Shown in pieces: positions 23,214 through 32,585 of a stretch of DNA of 64,000 nucleotides (position 1 is the first letter of the stretch; each line of letters begins with the position of its first letter). The position numbers were made by a program, and so were the translations under genes. The notes under the pieces were generated by a model. It was not told where the DNA came from and did no database searches. It saw nothing but the letters and a program-made list of their open reading frames with translations. The DNA comes from Bacteroidales bacterium UBA4070. Its GTDB lineage: Bacteria > Bacteroidota > Bacteroidia > Bacteroidales > VadinHA17. The stretch covers positions 1-64,000 of the forward strand of contig DFYY01000012.1 of NCBI GenBank assembly GCA_002383485.1. Direction: 5' to 3'.

Positions 23214-24932
23214 CTACCACATGAATTCAGTTTTTATTGTCCTGCTGTTGCCGCGATTGTCGGTCACCCTGAGCTCAGCTGTATGGGTTGTGTTTTCTTT
23301 CATTCCTGATTTGCCCGGCCTGCAGATCAGAAGGTTGTTTTTGGCATCATACTCTGCCAGTATCCATTCTCCGTCAACCAGCATCTCATATTTACCGATG
23401 CCGGAGAATTCATCAAGGATAGTGGCGGTAAACTGAGATCTGCCGGTCAGGTTCGCTCCCCTGGCGAAGGAAAATCTGGCTTCCGGGGCCACTGTATCCG
23501 CAGTAATGGTATAGTCACCCAGCCTGTTGACCTCACCGCTTACAAACCCGTACCTGTAGCTTCCGCCAGCGTAGGAGACCGTTCCCTTATTGTTTATCTG
23601 TGCCAGGCAAATCTTCTCCTCCATACCCCGGGGGACTGAGTCAGGCCTTACGGACAGCCTGATCCTGTCGTGCAGGGGCACAGTCTCATTGTGAATTGTG
23701 TGAATGGGTGCAAGGTAACCGTTGTTGCTTTTTCTTGTTTTGTGATTGAACCAGAGGGTATCATAGAGGGCGCCGGCAGGGAAGTGAATCCTGATTCCGT
23801 CAGCCGTGAAGTCGGATGCCCTGCCCCAGGGAATCACCTTGCTGCAATCCGGTTCAGCGGGAGGAAGGGGAGACCTGGAGACAGATTTTACCCTGAAGGT
23901 GACCCATGATTTGTTTTTGTGGGTGTCCGTGACTATGATCCTTATCTCATGCTCGGCGTCATCATTGAATGAGAGCACTCCGCGTCCCACGTGACTGTCG
24001 TACATTGAGAGCCTGTCTCCGGGTTGTATGTGCAGCCTGTGAATGTATTCGCCCGAGTTGATGCGGGCGGCATAGTCAATATGAGCGTTGATGTACCTGG
24101 TCTCGCTGTAAGAAAAGCGGTCCGCAGTGAAGCTGAAAACCTTCAGGCCGTCAGCCAGCATCTCTATTGAATAGACCCCGCACCTGTTTGTGCTGTTGTC
24201 AAAGGTGTCCCAGCATTTGATGCCGATTCCCGTTTCGCCGTGCACTGCCGGAACTGTAGTGGCAGATACTCCGTAGGAGCCGTCTGACGGCACTGTTCTG
24301 AGTGTCAGGGTAGTACGGCTGCCGTTCACTGTAGAGCGATGGCTGAGGGGATAAAGTATCACCCTGTCAATCACCGGTCTCATCCGGTCACTGATCCCCA
24401 GCCCGTCATAATTGAGGGGATTTACAGGGTCCTCGGTGGCTGAGTCACGAAGCTCGAAGTGCAGGTGTGGCCCTGATGAACCTCCGGAGTTTCCTGACGA
24501 GGCGATCACCTCGCCTCTTGTCACCCTGAACTGATTTCGCTGGGGGAAGAGTGAGACACTGAAGCTCTTCTGGCTGTACTGGTTCTGCAGGACGTACTCT
24601 TCAATATCCGGCCTGAAGCTTCTAAGGTGTGCATAGACAGAGGAGAGACCTGACGGGTGCCTTACATAGAGAGCCTTTCCGAAGCCGGTCGGGCTGACTG
24701 CAATCCTGTATACAAATCCTTCGTCCACAGCCAGTACATCCTTTCCCTGGACTCCCCCGGTACGGTAGTCAAGCCCGGTATGAAAGTGATCAGCTCTCAG
24801 TTCTGCAAAGCTGGCTGAGAGGGAGGGTACATCACGCATAGGGCTGACCAGCGTTTTTTCAGCGGAAGGCTGTGAACCAATGACGTTTGAAGCTGTTATA
24901 GCCAGTGCAAGAAGTAAGGTCGTTTTATTCAT
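23214..24932 (-). CDS. M23 family metallopeptidase, exported
   Basis: 572 residues with a signal peptide of about 20. The LytM/M23 domain is at the N-terminal side: H51 and D55 (HFHTGLDY), H102 (VYAHL), H156 and H158 (GPHLHFE) make a complete zinc site. M23 enzymes cut peptidoglycan cross-bridges or act as divisome and envelope factors. Residues 200-572 are beta-rich with no clear catalytic motifs and include Ig-like segments near 480-560. The gene converges on the nucleotidyltransferase gene and is divergent from the zapA operon. Confidence 0.88.
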   Translation of the reverse strand: MNKTTLLLALAITASNVIGSQPSAEKTLVSPMRDVPSLSASFAELRADHFHTGLDYRTGGVQGKDVLAVDEGFVYRIAVSPTGFGKALYVRHPSGLSSVYAHLRSFRPDIEEYVLQNQYSQKSFSVSLFPQRNQFRVTRGEVIASSGNSGGSSGPHLHFELRDSATEDPVNPLNYDGLGISDRMRPVIDRVILYPLSHRSTVNGSRTTLTLRTVPSDGSYGVSATTVPAVHGETGIGIKCWDTFDNSTNRCGVYSIEMLADGLKVFSFTADRFSYSETRYINAHIDYAARINSGEYIHRLHIQPGDRLSMYDSHVGRGVLSFNDDAEHEIRIIVTDTHKNKSWVTFRVKSVSRSPLPPAEPDCSKVIPWGRASDFTADGIRIHFPAGALYDTLWFNHKTRKSNNGYLAPIHTIHNETVPLHDRIRLSVRPDSVPRGMEEKICLAQINNKGTVSYAGGSYRYGFVSGEVNRLGDYTITADTVAPEARFSFARGANLTGRSQFTATILDEFSGIGKYEMLVDGEWILAEYDAKNNLLICRPGKSGMKENTTHTAELRVTDNRGNSRTIKTEFMW

Positions 24933-24996
24933 GGCAGTTCAGGATGTGCAAATCTAAAGTTATGCCCTGAAAGAGCAAACATAATGCCATCCTTTT

Positions 24997-25027
24997 TTTG
25001 AAAAGAGTAAAAATTGTGTTACTTTTG
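24997..25027 (+). promoter_or_regulatory. Promoter of the zapA operon
   Basis: TTTG at 24997-25000 and TACTTTTG at 25020-25027 are separated by exactly 19 bp, the classical Bacteroidota housekeeping promoter. Transcription should start near 25034, eleven bases before the ATG at 25045. Confidence 0.8.
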
Positions 25028-25044
25028 CAATATAGTTGTCAGCC

Positions 25045-25338
25045 ATGAATGCAAAAGGATATGAAGAGTATCTTTTGCTCCGAAGAGCAGTGGAGGCGCT
25101 GGTTTCAGAGCATGAAAAACTGATCGGACTGGCAGCCGGATTGAAAAACGAACTGTCAGAGGCCCGGCGGCAGCTGGCAGAAAAAAACGAAGAAGTAAAG
25201 GAGCTTCAGGCAAGATACGAAAGAGCTAAGTTCTCGGGAGCGATTCTCGGGGGCGGGGAGGAAGCCGTAACGGCGAGGAGGAGAGTGAGTGAACTTGTGC
25301 GGGAGATAGATAAATGTATTGCTCTTTTAGACAGATAA
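25045..25338 (+). CDS. Small coiled-coil protein upstream of zapA
   Basis: 97 residues, nearly all helical. Residues 20-60 form a coiled coil (LKNELSEARRQLAEKNEEVK). It precedes zapA by 10 bp and shares its promoter. Small coiled-coil proteins in this place may be ZapB-like cell-division factors, but I see no family signature, so the role is inferred from position only. The ATG at 25045 is used because the earlier TTG at 25036 falls at the predicted transcription start. Confidence 0.7.
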   Translation: MNAKGYEEYLLLRRAVEALVSEHEKLIGLAAGLKNELSEARRQLAEKNEEVKELQARYERAKFSGAILGGGEEAVTARRRVSELVREIDKCIALLDR

Positions 25339-25348
25339 TTATATAGCA

Positions 25349-25639
25349 ATGGATGATAAGCTATCGATCAGGGTAAATGTGGCCGACAGGTATTATCCGT
25401 TGAAGGTTGAGAGTGAAAATGAGGAACGTATCCGGAAAGCGGCCCGGCTGATCAACGAGAAGGTGTTACAATACAAGCAACGCTACGTTGACAAGGACAC
25501 GCAGGATTTTCTGGCAATGGCAGCACTTCAGTATGTGATAAGGCTGCTTGAGACTGAGGAGAAGGAGAGTGACAACACTCTGGAGGAGGGACTGAAGGAA
25601 CTGACCGAAACAATCAACCATTGTCTGTCAAAAGGATAG
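25349..25639 (+). CDS. zapA: Cell division protein ZapA
   Basis: 96 residues. The start KLSIRVNVADRYYPLKVESE matches the ZapA N-terminal domain, and residues 28-90 form the long helix used for tetramer formation (RIRKAARLINEKVLQYKQ). ZapA binds FtsZ and bundles its filaments at the division site. It follows the coiled-coil gene and precedes the structured RNA and rny. Confidence 0.9.
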   Translation: MDDKLSIRVNVADRYYPLKVESENEERIRKAARLINEKVLQYKQRYVDKDTQDFLAMAALQYVIRLLETEEKESDNTLEEGLKELTETINHCLSKG

Positions 25640-25691
25640 ATACGCGTTCTTTAAAATAGCAGGATATTGCCCGCATTGTTTCTCTATTCAT

Positions 25692-25718
25692 TTTGAAAAC
25701 TCAACATTTTTAACTTTG
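25692..25718 (+). promoter_or_regulatory. Promoter of the zapA-rny intergenic RNA
   Basis: TAACTTTG at 25711-25718 matches TAnnTTTG; TTTG at 25692-25695 may be the -33 element, although the 15-bp spacing is short. Predicted start is near 25725, where the first hairpin begins. Confidence 0.55.
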
Positions 25719-25724
25719 GAGCAG

Positions 25725-25838
25725 GTCTTGGTTTGACCAGGACAGGCTGCAGCCCGGTTCGCCGGGATCACGCTTACGCGTGACAGCAGAAGTCCGAAGC
25801 AGAACGGCCGCTTCAGCCATGTAGATATGGGGTTTTTT
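25725..25838 (+). ncRNA. Structured non-coding RNA between zapA and rny (possible 6S-type RNA)
   Basis: A GC-rich island in an AT-rich gap. Hairpins: GTCTTGG/CCAGGAC (25725-25743); CCCGG-TTCG-CCGGG (25753-25766); TCACGC-TTAC-GCGTGA (25768-25783). The last two are enclosed by CTGC (25747-25750) and GCAG (25786-25789). Then GAAGC/GCTTC (25796-25814), and CCAT/ATGG (25817-25830) followed by six T as a weak terminator. It has its own -7 element and no ORF. The 6S RNA gene is beside zapA in many proteobacteria, and a Bacteroidales motif with these boundaries has been described, but this fold is branched rather than one long rod, so 6S is only a possibility. It could also be a leader of rny. Confidence 0.5.
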
Positions 25839-25890
25839 AAAAGTTGGAGGAACTCTGCGGGTTTTTTTTATATAAATAATTAATAACCAT

Positions 25891-27447
25891 ATGATCACAG
25901 CAGCTATATCACCAGGGGTTTGTTTCGCCATAGCCGGGGCAGCCCTTATAGCAGGATCAGGTTTGTCATTTTACCTGTGGCAACTGATGCTGCGAAACAA
26001 AAGAAAGAAGATAATTTCTGAAGCTGAAGCCGAGGCCGAAGTCATCAAGAAGGAGAAGATTCTCCAGGCTAAGGAAAGGTTTTTTCAGCTCAAGGCAGAT
26101 CATGAAAAGGTAATCAACGAGCGCAACAACCGTATAACACAGGCTGAGAACAGGATAAAGCAGAAGGAGCTTGCCCTGTCACAGAAGCTTGAGGAGGCTC
26201 AGAGAAGAAAGAATGAGGTTGATGCCATCCGTGACAGCCTGACGCAGCAGATTGAACTTCTTGACAGGAAATCGGAAGAGGTTTCCAAACTTCACAGGCA
26301 GAAGGTAGAACAGCTTGAGACTGTTTCCGGCCTCTCAGCTGAGGAAGCCAGGAACCAGCTTATTGAATCACTTAAGGAGGAGGCACGGACAGGTGCCATG
26401 TCCTACATCAACGAGATACTTGATGATGCCAAGATGACCGCCACCAAGGAGGCCAAACGCATTGTTCTTATGGCTATCCAGCGTGTTGCAGCAGAGACGG
26501 CGATTGAGAATTCAGTTACTGTATTTCATATTGAATCTGACGAGATCAAAGGCCGTATCATTGGTCGCGAGGGACGCAACATCAGGGCGCTCGAAGCAGC
26601 CACAGGGGTGGAGATCATCGTGGATGACACACCTGAGGCGATCGTTCTTTCGGGATTTGACCCGGTACGCCGTGAGATTGCCCGGCTCGCTCTGCACCAG
26701 CTGGTAACCGACGGCCGCATCCACCCGGCGCGGATAGAGGAGATAGTGGAGAAGACACGCAAACAGGTTGAGGAGGAGATAGTTGAGATTGGTAAACGGA
26801 CTACAATTGATTTGGGCATTCACGGGCTCCATCCTGAGCTTATCAGGCTGGTGGGCAAGATGAAGTATCGTTCATCATACGGGCAGAACCTGCTTCAGCA
26901 CTCACGTGAGGTTGCAAACCTTGCAGCAATAATGGCCGCTGAGCTGGGCCTTAATCCGAAACTGGCCAAGAGGGCAGGCTTGTTGCATGACATAGGAAAG
27001 GTGCCTGATGATGAGCCTGAACTTCCGCACGCTGTGCTGGGCATGAAACTGGCCGAGAAGTACAAGGAGAAGCCGGAGGTTATCAATGCCATCGGCTCAC
27101 ACCATGACGAGACAGAGATGACCACTCTCATCGCACCCATCGTGCAGGTATGTGATGCTATTTCCGGCGCACGCCCCGGTGCAAGGCGCGAAGTCATTGA
27201 ATCCTATATTAAACGTCTTAATGAACTGGAATCGGTTGCCCTTTCCTATCCGGGAGTGACCAAAACCTATGCAATACAGGCAGGTAGAGAGTTGAGGGTT
27301 ATAGTGGGAGCTGACAAGGTCTCAGACAAGGATACTGAGAACCTGTCTTTTGAGATTGCACGCAAGATTCAAAACGAGATGACCTACCCGGGTCAGATCA
27401 AGATTACTGTTATAAGGGAGACAAGGGCAGTTAACTACGCCAAATAA
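25891..27447 (+). CDS. rny: Ribonuclease Y
   Basis: 518 residues. One N-terminal membrane span (about 7-29), a long coiled coil (35-170), a KH domain with GRIIGREGRNIRALEAATG near 222, and an HD domain with LLHDIGK near 367 and SHHDE near 410. RNase Y starts mRNA decay by endonucleolytic cuts at the membrane. Length and order are complete. Its stop codon shares one base with the wecB ATG, so the two genes are likely translationally coupled. Confidence 0.96.
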   Translation: MITAAISPGVCFAIAGAALIAGSGLSFYLWQLMLRNKRKKIISEAEAEAEVIKKEKILQAKERFFQLKADHEKVINERNNRITQAENRIKQKELALSQKLEEAQRRKNEVDAIRDSLTQQIELLDRKSEEVSKLHRQKVEQLETVSGLSAEEARNQLIESLKEEARTGAMSYINEILDDAKMTATKEAKRIVLMAIQRVAAETAIENSVTVFHIESDEIKGRIIGREGRNIRALEAATGVEIIVDDTPEAIVLSGFDPVRREIARLALHQLVTDGRIHPARIEEIVEKTRKQVEEEIVEIGKRTTIDLGIHGLHPELIRLVGKMKYRSSYGQNLLQHSREVANLAAIMAAELGLNPKLAKRAGLLHDIGKVPDDEPELPHAVLGMKLAEKYKEKPEVINAIGSHHDETEMTTLIAPIVQVCDAISGARPGARREVIESYIKRLNELESVALSYPGVTKTYAIQAGRELRVIVGADKVSDKDTENLSFEIARKIQNEMTYPGQIKITVIRETRAVNYAK

Positions 27448-28607
27448 TGAAAAAACTCAAGATCCTGAACATCGTCGGCGCAAGGCCACAGATAATTAAA
27501 GCCTCTGCCATTAGCCGGGCGGTGGCGGGAGAGTTTGCAGACGACATTGAAGAGGTTGTTGTTCACACAGGGCAGCATTACGACAGGGAACTGTCTGATG
27601 TCTTTTTTGATGAGCTTGAGTTGAGAAGACCTGACCATAACCTCCAGGTAGGGTCAGGAAGGCATGGAAGACAGACAGGCATGATCATGGAGCGCATAGA
27701 GGATGTTATCCTCAATGAAAAGCCTGACTGTGTGGTCATCTACGGGGACACCAACTCTACTCTTGCCGCAGCACTGGCAGCCTCAAAGCAACATTTCCCG
27801 GTGGTGCATATTGAGGCAGGAATGAGGTCATTCAACAAAACCATGCCCGAGGAACTGAACCGCATCATGGCCGACCATGCCTCGACACTCCTGATTGCCC
27901 CTACAAATGCAGCATTTAAAAACCTTATGGCAGAAGGGTTCAGGCCGGAAAACGTTGCACCATATACAATCAATAACCCCCGCGTTTTCCTGACCGGAGA
28001 CATAATGTATGACAACAGCCTGTTCTATGCCGAACTGGCTGAGAGAAAGAAACATGATTTTATTGCCGGGCTTGGCATCGCGGAGAAGGAATTTGTCCTC
28101 GTGACGATTCACCGTGATTCCAACACGGATGACTCTGACCGGCTCAATGCCATCTTCAGTACCATGAAGGAGCTCTCGGAAACCAATGAGATTCCGATGG
28201 TAATGCCATTGCACCCGAGGACAATGATTGCGCTGCGTAACCGTGTTCCCGAGCTCTACGCGCGACTTTCTGATCATCCTTTCATACGGGTGATACCGCC
28301 GGTTTCCTTCCTGGAGATGATCTTGCTGGAGAAGAAGGCCCGGATTATTATTACAGACTCCGGCGGCGTGCAGAAGGAGAGCCATTTCTTCGGACGTCCC
28401 TGTATCGTCTTACGCAGGGAGACGGAATGGATTGAGCTTGTAAGGAACGGTACTGTTAAGCTTGCCGATGTTGATCCTGCCAAGATAAGGGAGTACTGGG
28501 ATTACCTTATGACAAGTGGCAGCGAGCTGCAATACCCGGCTTTCTACGGTGACGGGAAGGCAGCAATAACTATTCTGAAAGAAATCCTGGCAGTTTTCAG
28601 GAGCTGA
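27447..28607 (+). CDS. wecB: UDP-N-acetylglucosamine 2-epimerase (non-hydrolysing)
   Basis: 386 residues of the WecB/MnaA family, which converts UDP-GlcNAc to UDP-ManNAc for surface glycans. Signatures: NIVGARPQIIKASAI at the start, HTGQHYDRELSDVFF near 33, VIYGDTNSTLA near 98, HIEAGMRS near 117, and ITDSGGVQKESHFFGRPC near 295. It overlaps rny by one base and the convergent nucleoside phosphorylase gene by 11 bp. No other polysaccharide genes are nearby. Confidence 0.95.
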   Translation: MKKLKILNIVGARPQIIKASAISRAVAGEFADDIEEVVVHTGQHYDRELSDVFFDELELRRPDHNLQVGSGRHGRQTGMIMERIEDVILNEKPDCVVIYGDTNSTLAAALAASKQHFPVVHIEAGMRSFNKTMPEELNRIMADHASTLLIAPTNAAFKNLMAEGFRPENVAPYTINNPRVFLTGDIMYDNSLFYAELAERKKHDFIAGLGIAEKEFVLVTIHRDSNTDDSDRLNAIFSTMKELSETNEIPMVMPLHPRTMIALRNRVPELYARLSDHPFIRVIPPVSFLEMILLEKKARIIITDSGGVQKESHFFGRPCIVLRRETEWIELVRNGTVKLADVDPAKIREYWDYLMTSGSELQYPAFYGDGKAAITILKEILAVFRS

Positions 28608-29460
28608 GTCCTTCCAGCACCTGCCTGACAAGAGCACTTATAGCCGGCTTGTAGTCATTGAGGAACTCGCCGGTGATCCTGTTGCCTATCACAACGCATA
28701 TTGTGAGGGCCTTGTGGTTCATTAGTTTTGAAAGGCCATAGATGGCTGAACTCTCCATCTCATAGTTGGTAATACGCTCTCCTCTGAAACGGAAGGAGGT
28801 GATATTGTCATTGATTTCATTATCGAAAGGCTCAAGCCTGAGCCGTCTGCCCTGAGGTGCATAGAAACCAGGGGTGGAGATCGTAATTCCCCTGGTAAGT
28901 CCTGATGCCAGTTTTTCAAGGAGAGAAGCATCAGCTTCCACAACATACGGATAGGCAAGGACATCGGGCCATTCCAGATGGGTGGCGAGTGCATCTGCCA
29001 GCATGTGGTCAAGACACCATTCGTATCCCTCATAGAAGTGAATCAGTCCGTCAAAGCCCACTGCCTTAGAGGTGGCAACAAAGGAACCGACAGGCAGGTC
29101 AGGCTGTAGCCCGCCGGCAGTACCAATCCTGATAAAAGAGAGTGAGCGCGGCTCTTCCGCAACAATGCCTGTCTTCAGGTCAATATTGGCCAGGGCATCA
29201 AGTTCGTTGACCACAATGTCAATGTTATCCGTTCCGATACCTGAGGAAATTACTGTTATCTCAGCATCGCGATAGCTTCCGGTAATCGTACTGAACTCCC
29301 GGTTACTCTTGCGCACCCGCACCGAATCGAGCATCTCGCCGATCATTCCTACCCTTCCCGGGTCACCTACAATGATTATTTTATCTGCGATCTCGCCCGG
29401 GAGAAGATGAAGATGAAATACTGATCCGTCAGGATTGGTAATAAGTTCTGTTTTTTTCAT
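28597..29460 (-). CDS. Nucleoside phosphorylase (uridine phosphorylase-like)
   Basis: 287 residues of the PNP/UDP phosphorylase family. IIIVGDPGRVGMI near 28 is the phosphate-binding start; ISSGIGTDNIDI near 72 and FIRIGTAGGLQPDLPVGSFV near 108 follow; NYEMESSAIYGLS near 232 carries the ribose-binding Met-Glu. The enzyme splits a nucleoside with phosphate into base and ribose-1-phosphate. The base is not certain, though the ends resemble uridine phosphorylases of Bacteroidota. Single gene, divergent from the DUF5916 gene. Confidence 0.88.
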   Translation of the reverse strand: MKKTELITNPDGSVFHLHLLPGEIADKIIIVGDPGRVGMIGEMLDSVRVRKSNREFSTITGSYRDAEITVISSGIGTDNIDIVVNELDALANIDLKTGIVAEEPRSLSFIRIGTAGGLQPDLPVGSFVATSKAVGFDGLIHFYEGYEWCLDHMLADALATHLEWPDVLAYPYVVEADASLLEKLASGLTRGITISTPGFYAPQGRRLRLEPFDNEINDNITSFRFRGERITNYEMESSAIYGLSKLMNHKALTICVVIGNRITGEFLNDYKPAISALVRQVLEGLSS

Positions 29461-29584
29461 AATCTGAGAATAAGGTGCTAAAATACAAAAAATGTGATCA
29501 GCCAGCCATCGCAGGGCAAATGGTTCGATGCAGTTAATATTTGTTAATTTGAGAATTGCTGTGTTCCGGAATAAGCAGGAGAGA

Positions 29585-29592
29585 TATCTTTG
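29585..29592 (+). promoter_or_regulatory. -7 element of the DUF5916 gene
   Basis: TATCTTTG matches TAnnTTTG. Transcription would start near 29599, which rules out the upstream in-frame start at 29556 and supports the ATG at 29616. No good -33 element is visible. Confidence 0.6.
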
Positions 29593-29615
29593 CGCAGAAC
29601 CTGAATAAGAGATTG

Positions 29616-32117
29616 ATGAACATCAGTATGAGCAATCAAAAATCCTTTACATGTCTCCTGTCAATCATTCTGACTTTTCTGACTTTTCTTGGAAACACGG
29701 AAGGTTCAGCACAGGGAAAGAAGAGGGCAGAGGCAGCACGGACAACGGATGAGATGCATATTGATGGCAGGCTGAATGAACTGGCATGGCAAAAGGCTGC
29801 ACCGGCAGGGGATTTTGTTATCTACAATCCGCATAACGGGATGCCATCTTTATACAAAACCGAGGTTTACCTGCTCTATGATGATAATGCCCTTTATATC
29901 GGAGCTGTCATGTATGACAGCAACCCCGACAGTATTTTCACCGAGCTGGGGCAGAGGGATGAAGGCGATATTAACGCAGACCATTTCTGGGTTGAGATAT
30001 CACCCTTCAATGACGGGCTGAACGGCGAAATTTTCAAAGTCTCTGCATCCAATGTTCAGATTGACAATAAGATGACTACCACTGAAAGCTGGGATCACAA
30101 TGATACATGGGATGCAGTCTGGCAGAGCCGGACAAGGATCAGCGAAGAGGGATGGGTTGCAGAACTGAAGATACCGTACTCTGCACTTCGTTTTCCGCGT
30201 TCAGAATCACAGCTCTGGGGTATCAACTTCTGGCGCGAGGTGCGCCGAAACAGGGAGACCTCCTCATGGAACTTCGTCACCAAGGAGTTCGGATCAACAA
30301 TCGCTCATATGGGGGAACTGTCAGGCATACTTGATGTGAAGCCTCCTCTGAGACTCTCGCTGGTGCCCTATGTCTCAGGCTATCTTGAACACGTATCCGG
30401 GGAGCCGGGCGTGGGCACCTCTTATAACGGAGGGCTTGATCTTAAGGTAGGACTGAGTGAGAGCTTTACTCTCGATGCCACGCTTATTCCTGATTTCGGG
30501 CAGGTGCAGTCAGATGATCATGTCCTGAACCTTTCGCCCTACGAAGTCAGATACAATGAAAAGCGTCCTTTCTTCATGGAGGGAACGGAGTTGTTCAACA
30601 AGGGTGATATATTCTATTCCAGACGTATCGGAGGATCACCTCATCTTGTCAGGAGTGTTTATACAATGATTGACGAAAATGAGGTTATTACCAATAACCC
30701 CGCTGAGGTAAGCCTCATTAATGCCACCAAGATCTCAGGCAGGACGGGCAGCGGGCTTGGAATAGGACTCTTCAATGCCGTTACCAATGCAACCTGGGCC
30801 GAAGTTGAAAACACGGTCACTCAGGAGACCCGTCAAATCATGACTGAGCCACTGACAAATTACAACATGCTGGTGCTTGATCAGACACTGAAGAATGATT
30901 CTTATGTCAGTCTGATGAACACCAGTGTCATCAGGTCTGCAACCAGGGATGAAAACTTTTATACGGCAAACGTAACAGGTTTTGATGCCACGCTGAAAAC
31001 TACTGACAGACTCTGGTCTGCCTCGGCAGGAGCATACCTCAGCCAGAAGTATTACAGCTCGGCGAAGACCGCTTTTGGACATTCCATAGCCTTCAATGCA
31101 GGCAAAACAGGCGGCAGGTTCAGGACCGACTATAACCTGACGCTCCTGAGTGACACTTTTGACCCGAATGATATGGGGTATCTCCGAAACAACAATGAGA
31201 TAAACCATTCGCTTGACTTCGCCTGGAACACATACGAACCCAGAGGCAGCATCATGTCAACAAGGACCTCGCTTGATTTCAGCTACGGGCAGCTGTTCAG
31301 GCCCCGGAAATTCACTGCAGCAGAAGTTCAGCTTGACGCGATGATTATACTGATGAATTATTGGTCCTTCTCACTGGACCTGGAACTGGCACCCTGGGGC
31401 ATGGATGACTACTTCGAGCCGCGAACGCCGGACATGTCGATGTTCTACCACCGCCCTCCATCCTTCGAAGCAGGGTTCAGGGGCGACACCGACAAGAGCA
31501 AACGATTTTATATTGAGGCCAACGCGGAATACATGGCCTCATGGACCGGTAAAGGGCAGCACGGATTCATGTGGTCACTGCAGCCTGAGATCAAGATTAA
31601 CAGGCGGTTTACGTTGGACTATGCCGTCTCGGTGGAAAAGATGTTCAATGATGTCGGGTACACAGGCATTGATCCTGACGAGGGAATAACCTTCGGGCAG
31701 CGTGATGTGACAACCATCACCAATACACTGTCGGGAGCTTTCATCTTCTCTGCCACTTCCTACGTTACCATGAGAGGCCGTCACTACTGGTCCGCTGCTG
31801 ATTATAACGGGAATTATTTTACGCTGTTGCCTGACGGATCCCTGATTGACCGGATCTACTCCACCCCGTTAAACAACAATGATGTTAACACCAATTTTCT
31901 GAATATTGATGTAATGTATACATGGCGGTTCGCACCCGGAAGCGAACTGTCACTGGTCTGGAAAAATGCAATTTGGTCCGAAGGCGATATAATTATCAGA
32001 AACGGAATGGACAATTTCCGTGATCTGCTCACGATGCCTCAGACCAACAGTCTTTCTCTCAAAATTTTATATTACCTTGACTACCAGAATTTCAGGAAAT
32101 TGTTCATATCTAAGTAA
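29616..32117 (+). CDS. DUF5916 outer-membrane protein with CBM9-like domain
   Basis: About 833 residues with a signal peptide (TCLLSIILTFLTFLGNTEGSAQ). Residues 40-220 resemble a family-9 carbohydrate-binding module (IDGRLNELAWQKAAP; WVAELKIPYSALRF). The DUF5916 part follows, with NEKRPFFMEGTELFN near 320, and then amphipathic strands ending in YYLDYQNFRKLFISK, consistent with an outer-membrane barrel. The function of DUF5916 is not known. A second ATG at 29628 is an alternative start. The DUF4293 gene follows after 12 bp. Confidence 0.82.
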   Translation: MNISMSNQKSFTCLLSIILTFLTFLGNTEGSAQGKKRAEAARTTDEMHIDGRLNELAWQKAAPAGDFVIYNPHNGMPSLYKTEVYLLYDDNALYIGAVMYDSNPDSIFTELGQRDEGDINADHFWVEISPFNDGLNGEIFKVSASNVQIDNKMTTTESWDHNDTWDAVWQSRTRISEEGWVAELKIPYSALRFPRSESQLWGINFWREVRRNRETSSWNFVTKEFGSTIAHMGELSGILDVKPPLRLSLVPYVSGYLEHVSGEPGVGTSYNGGLDLKVGLSESFTLDATLIPDFGQVQSDDHVLNLSPYEVRYNEKRPFFMEGTELFNKGDIFYSRRIGGSPHLVRSVYTMIDENEVITNNPAEVSLINATKISGRTGSGLGIGLFNAVTNATWAEVENTVTQETRQIMTEPLTNYNMLVLDQTLKNDSYVSLMNTSVIRSATRDENFYTANVTGFDATLKTTDRLWSASAGAYLSQKYYSSAKTAFGHSIAFNAGKTGGRFRTDYNLTLLSDTFDPNDMGYLRNNNEINHSLDFAWNTYEPRGSIMSTRTSLDFSYGQLFRPRKFTAAEVQLDAMIILMNYWSFSLDLELAPWGMDDYFEPRTPDMSMFYHRPPSFEAGFRGDTDKSKRFYIEANAEYMASWTGKGQHGFMWSLQPEIKINRRFTLDYAVSVEKMFNDVGYTGIDPDEGITFGQRDVTTITNTLSGAFIFSATSYVTMRGRHYWSAADYNGNYFTLLPDGSLIDRIYSTPLNNNDVNTNFLNIDVMYTWRFAPGSELSLVWKNAIWSEGDIIIRNGMDNFRDLLTMPQTNSLSLKILYYLDYQNFRKLFISK

Positions 32118-32129
32118 TTGCAAAACAAA

Positions 32130-32585
32130 ATGATACAGAGAATACAGACTTTATTTTTACTGGCTGTTGCAGTGCTGTCGGGGTTGTTGCTGACCGGCAA
32201 CCTGGTTCAGCTCAGCACGCCTGGCGGCACGTTGTTCAACCTGGGTTTCAATGGACTTGGCGAGAATGGCGGCGGGATCATTCAGCGGCTGTGGCCCATG
32301 TCTGTCATACTTGCGCTTGTTCCTCTCCTGGCTGTCACTGCGATTTTTCTGTACAAAAAAAGGAATCTGCAAATGAGGCTGACAATGATTGCCCTTCTTC
32401 TCTCATTGGGAACGGTAATACTGGGAGCGTTTTATATCGTGACTTTTGACCGCAAGATTGATGTAACTGTAGTGTGGACAGTTAAGGCGGTCTTTCCGCT
32501 TCTCTCCGCCATCCTGTCGTGGTTGGCCTATCGCGCGATCCTTAAGGATGAGATGAAGGTAAGGTCATATAACCGCCTCAGATAA
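32130..32585 (+). CDS. DUF4293 membrane protein
   Basis: 151 residues with four predicted membrane spans (about 8-26, 57-75, 84-104 and 117-137) and a basic C-terminus, the layout of the DUF4293 family of Bacteroidota. Start MIQRIQTLFLLAVAVLSGLL. Function unknown. It may share the DUF5916 transcript. Its 3' end overlaps the convergent pyrI gene by 8 bp. Confidence 0.78.
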   Translation: MIQRIQTLFLLAVAVLSGLLLTGNLVQLSTPGGTLFNLGFNGLGENGGGIIQRLWPMSVILALVPLLAVTAIFLYKKRNLQMRLTMIALLLSLGTVILGAFYIVTFDRKIDVTVVWTVKAVFPLLSAILSWLAYRAILKDEMKVRSYNRLR

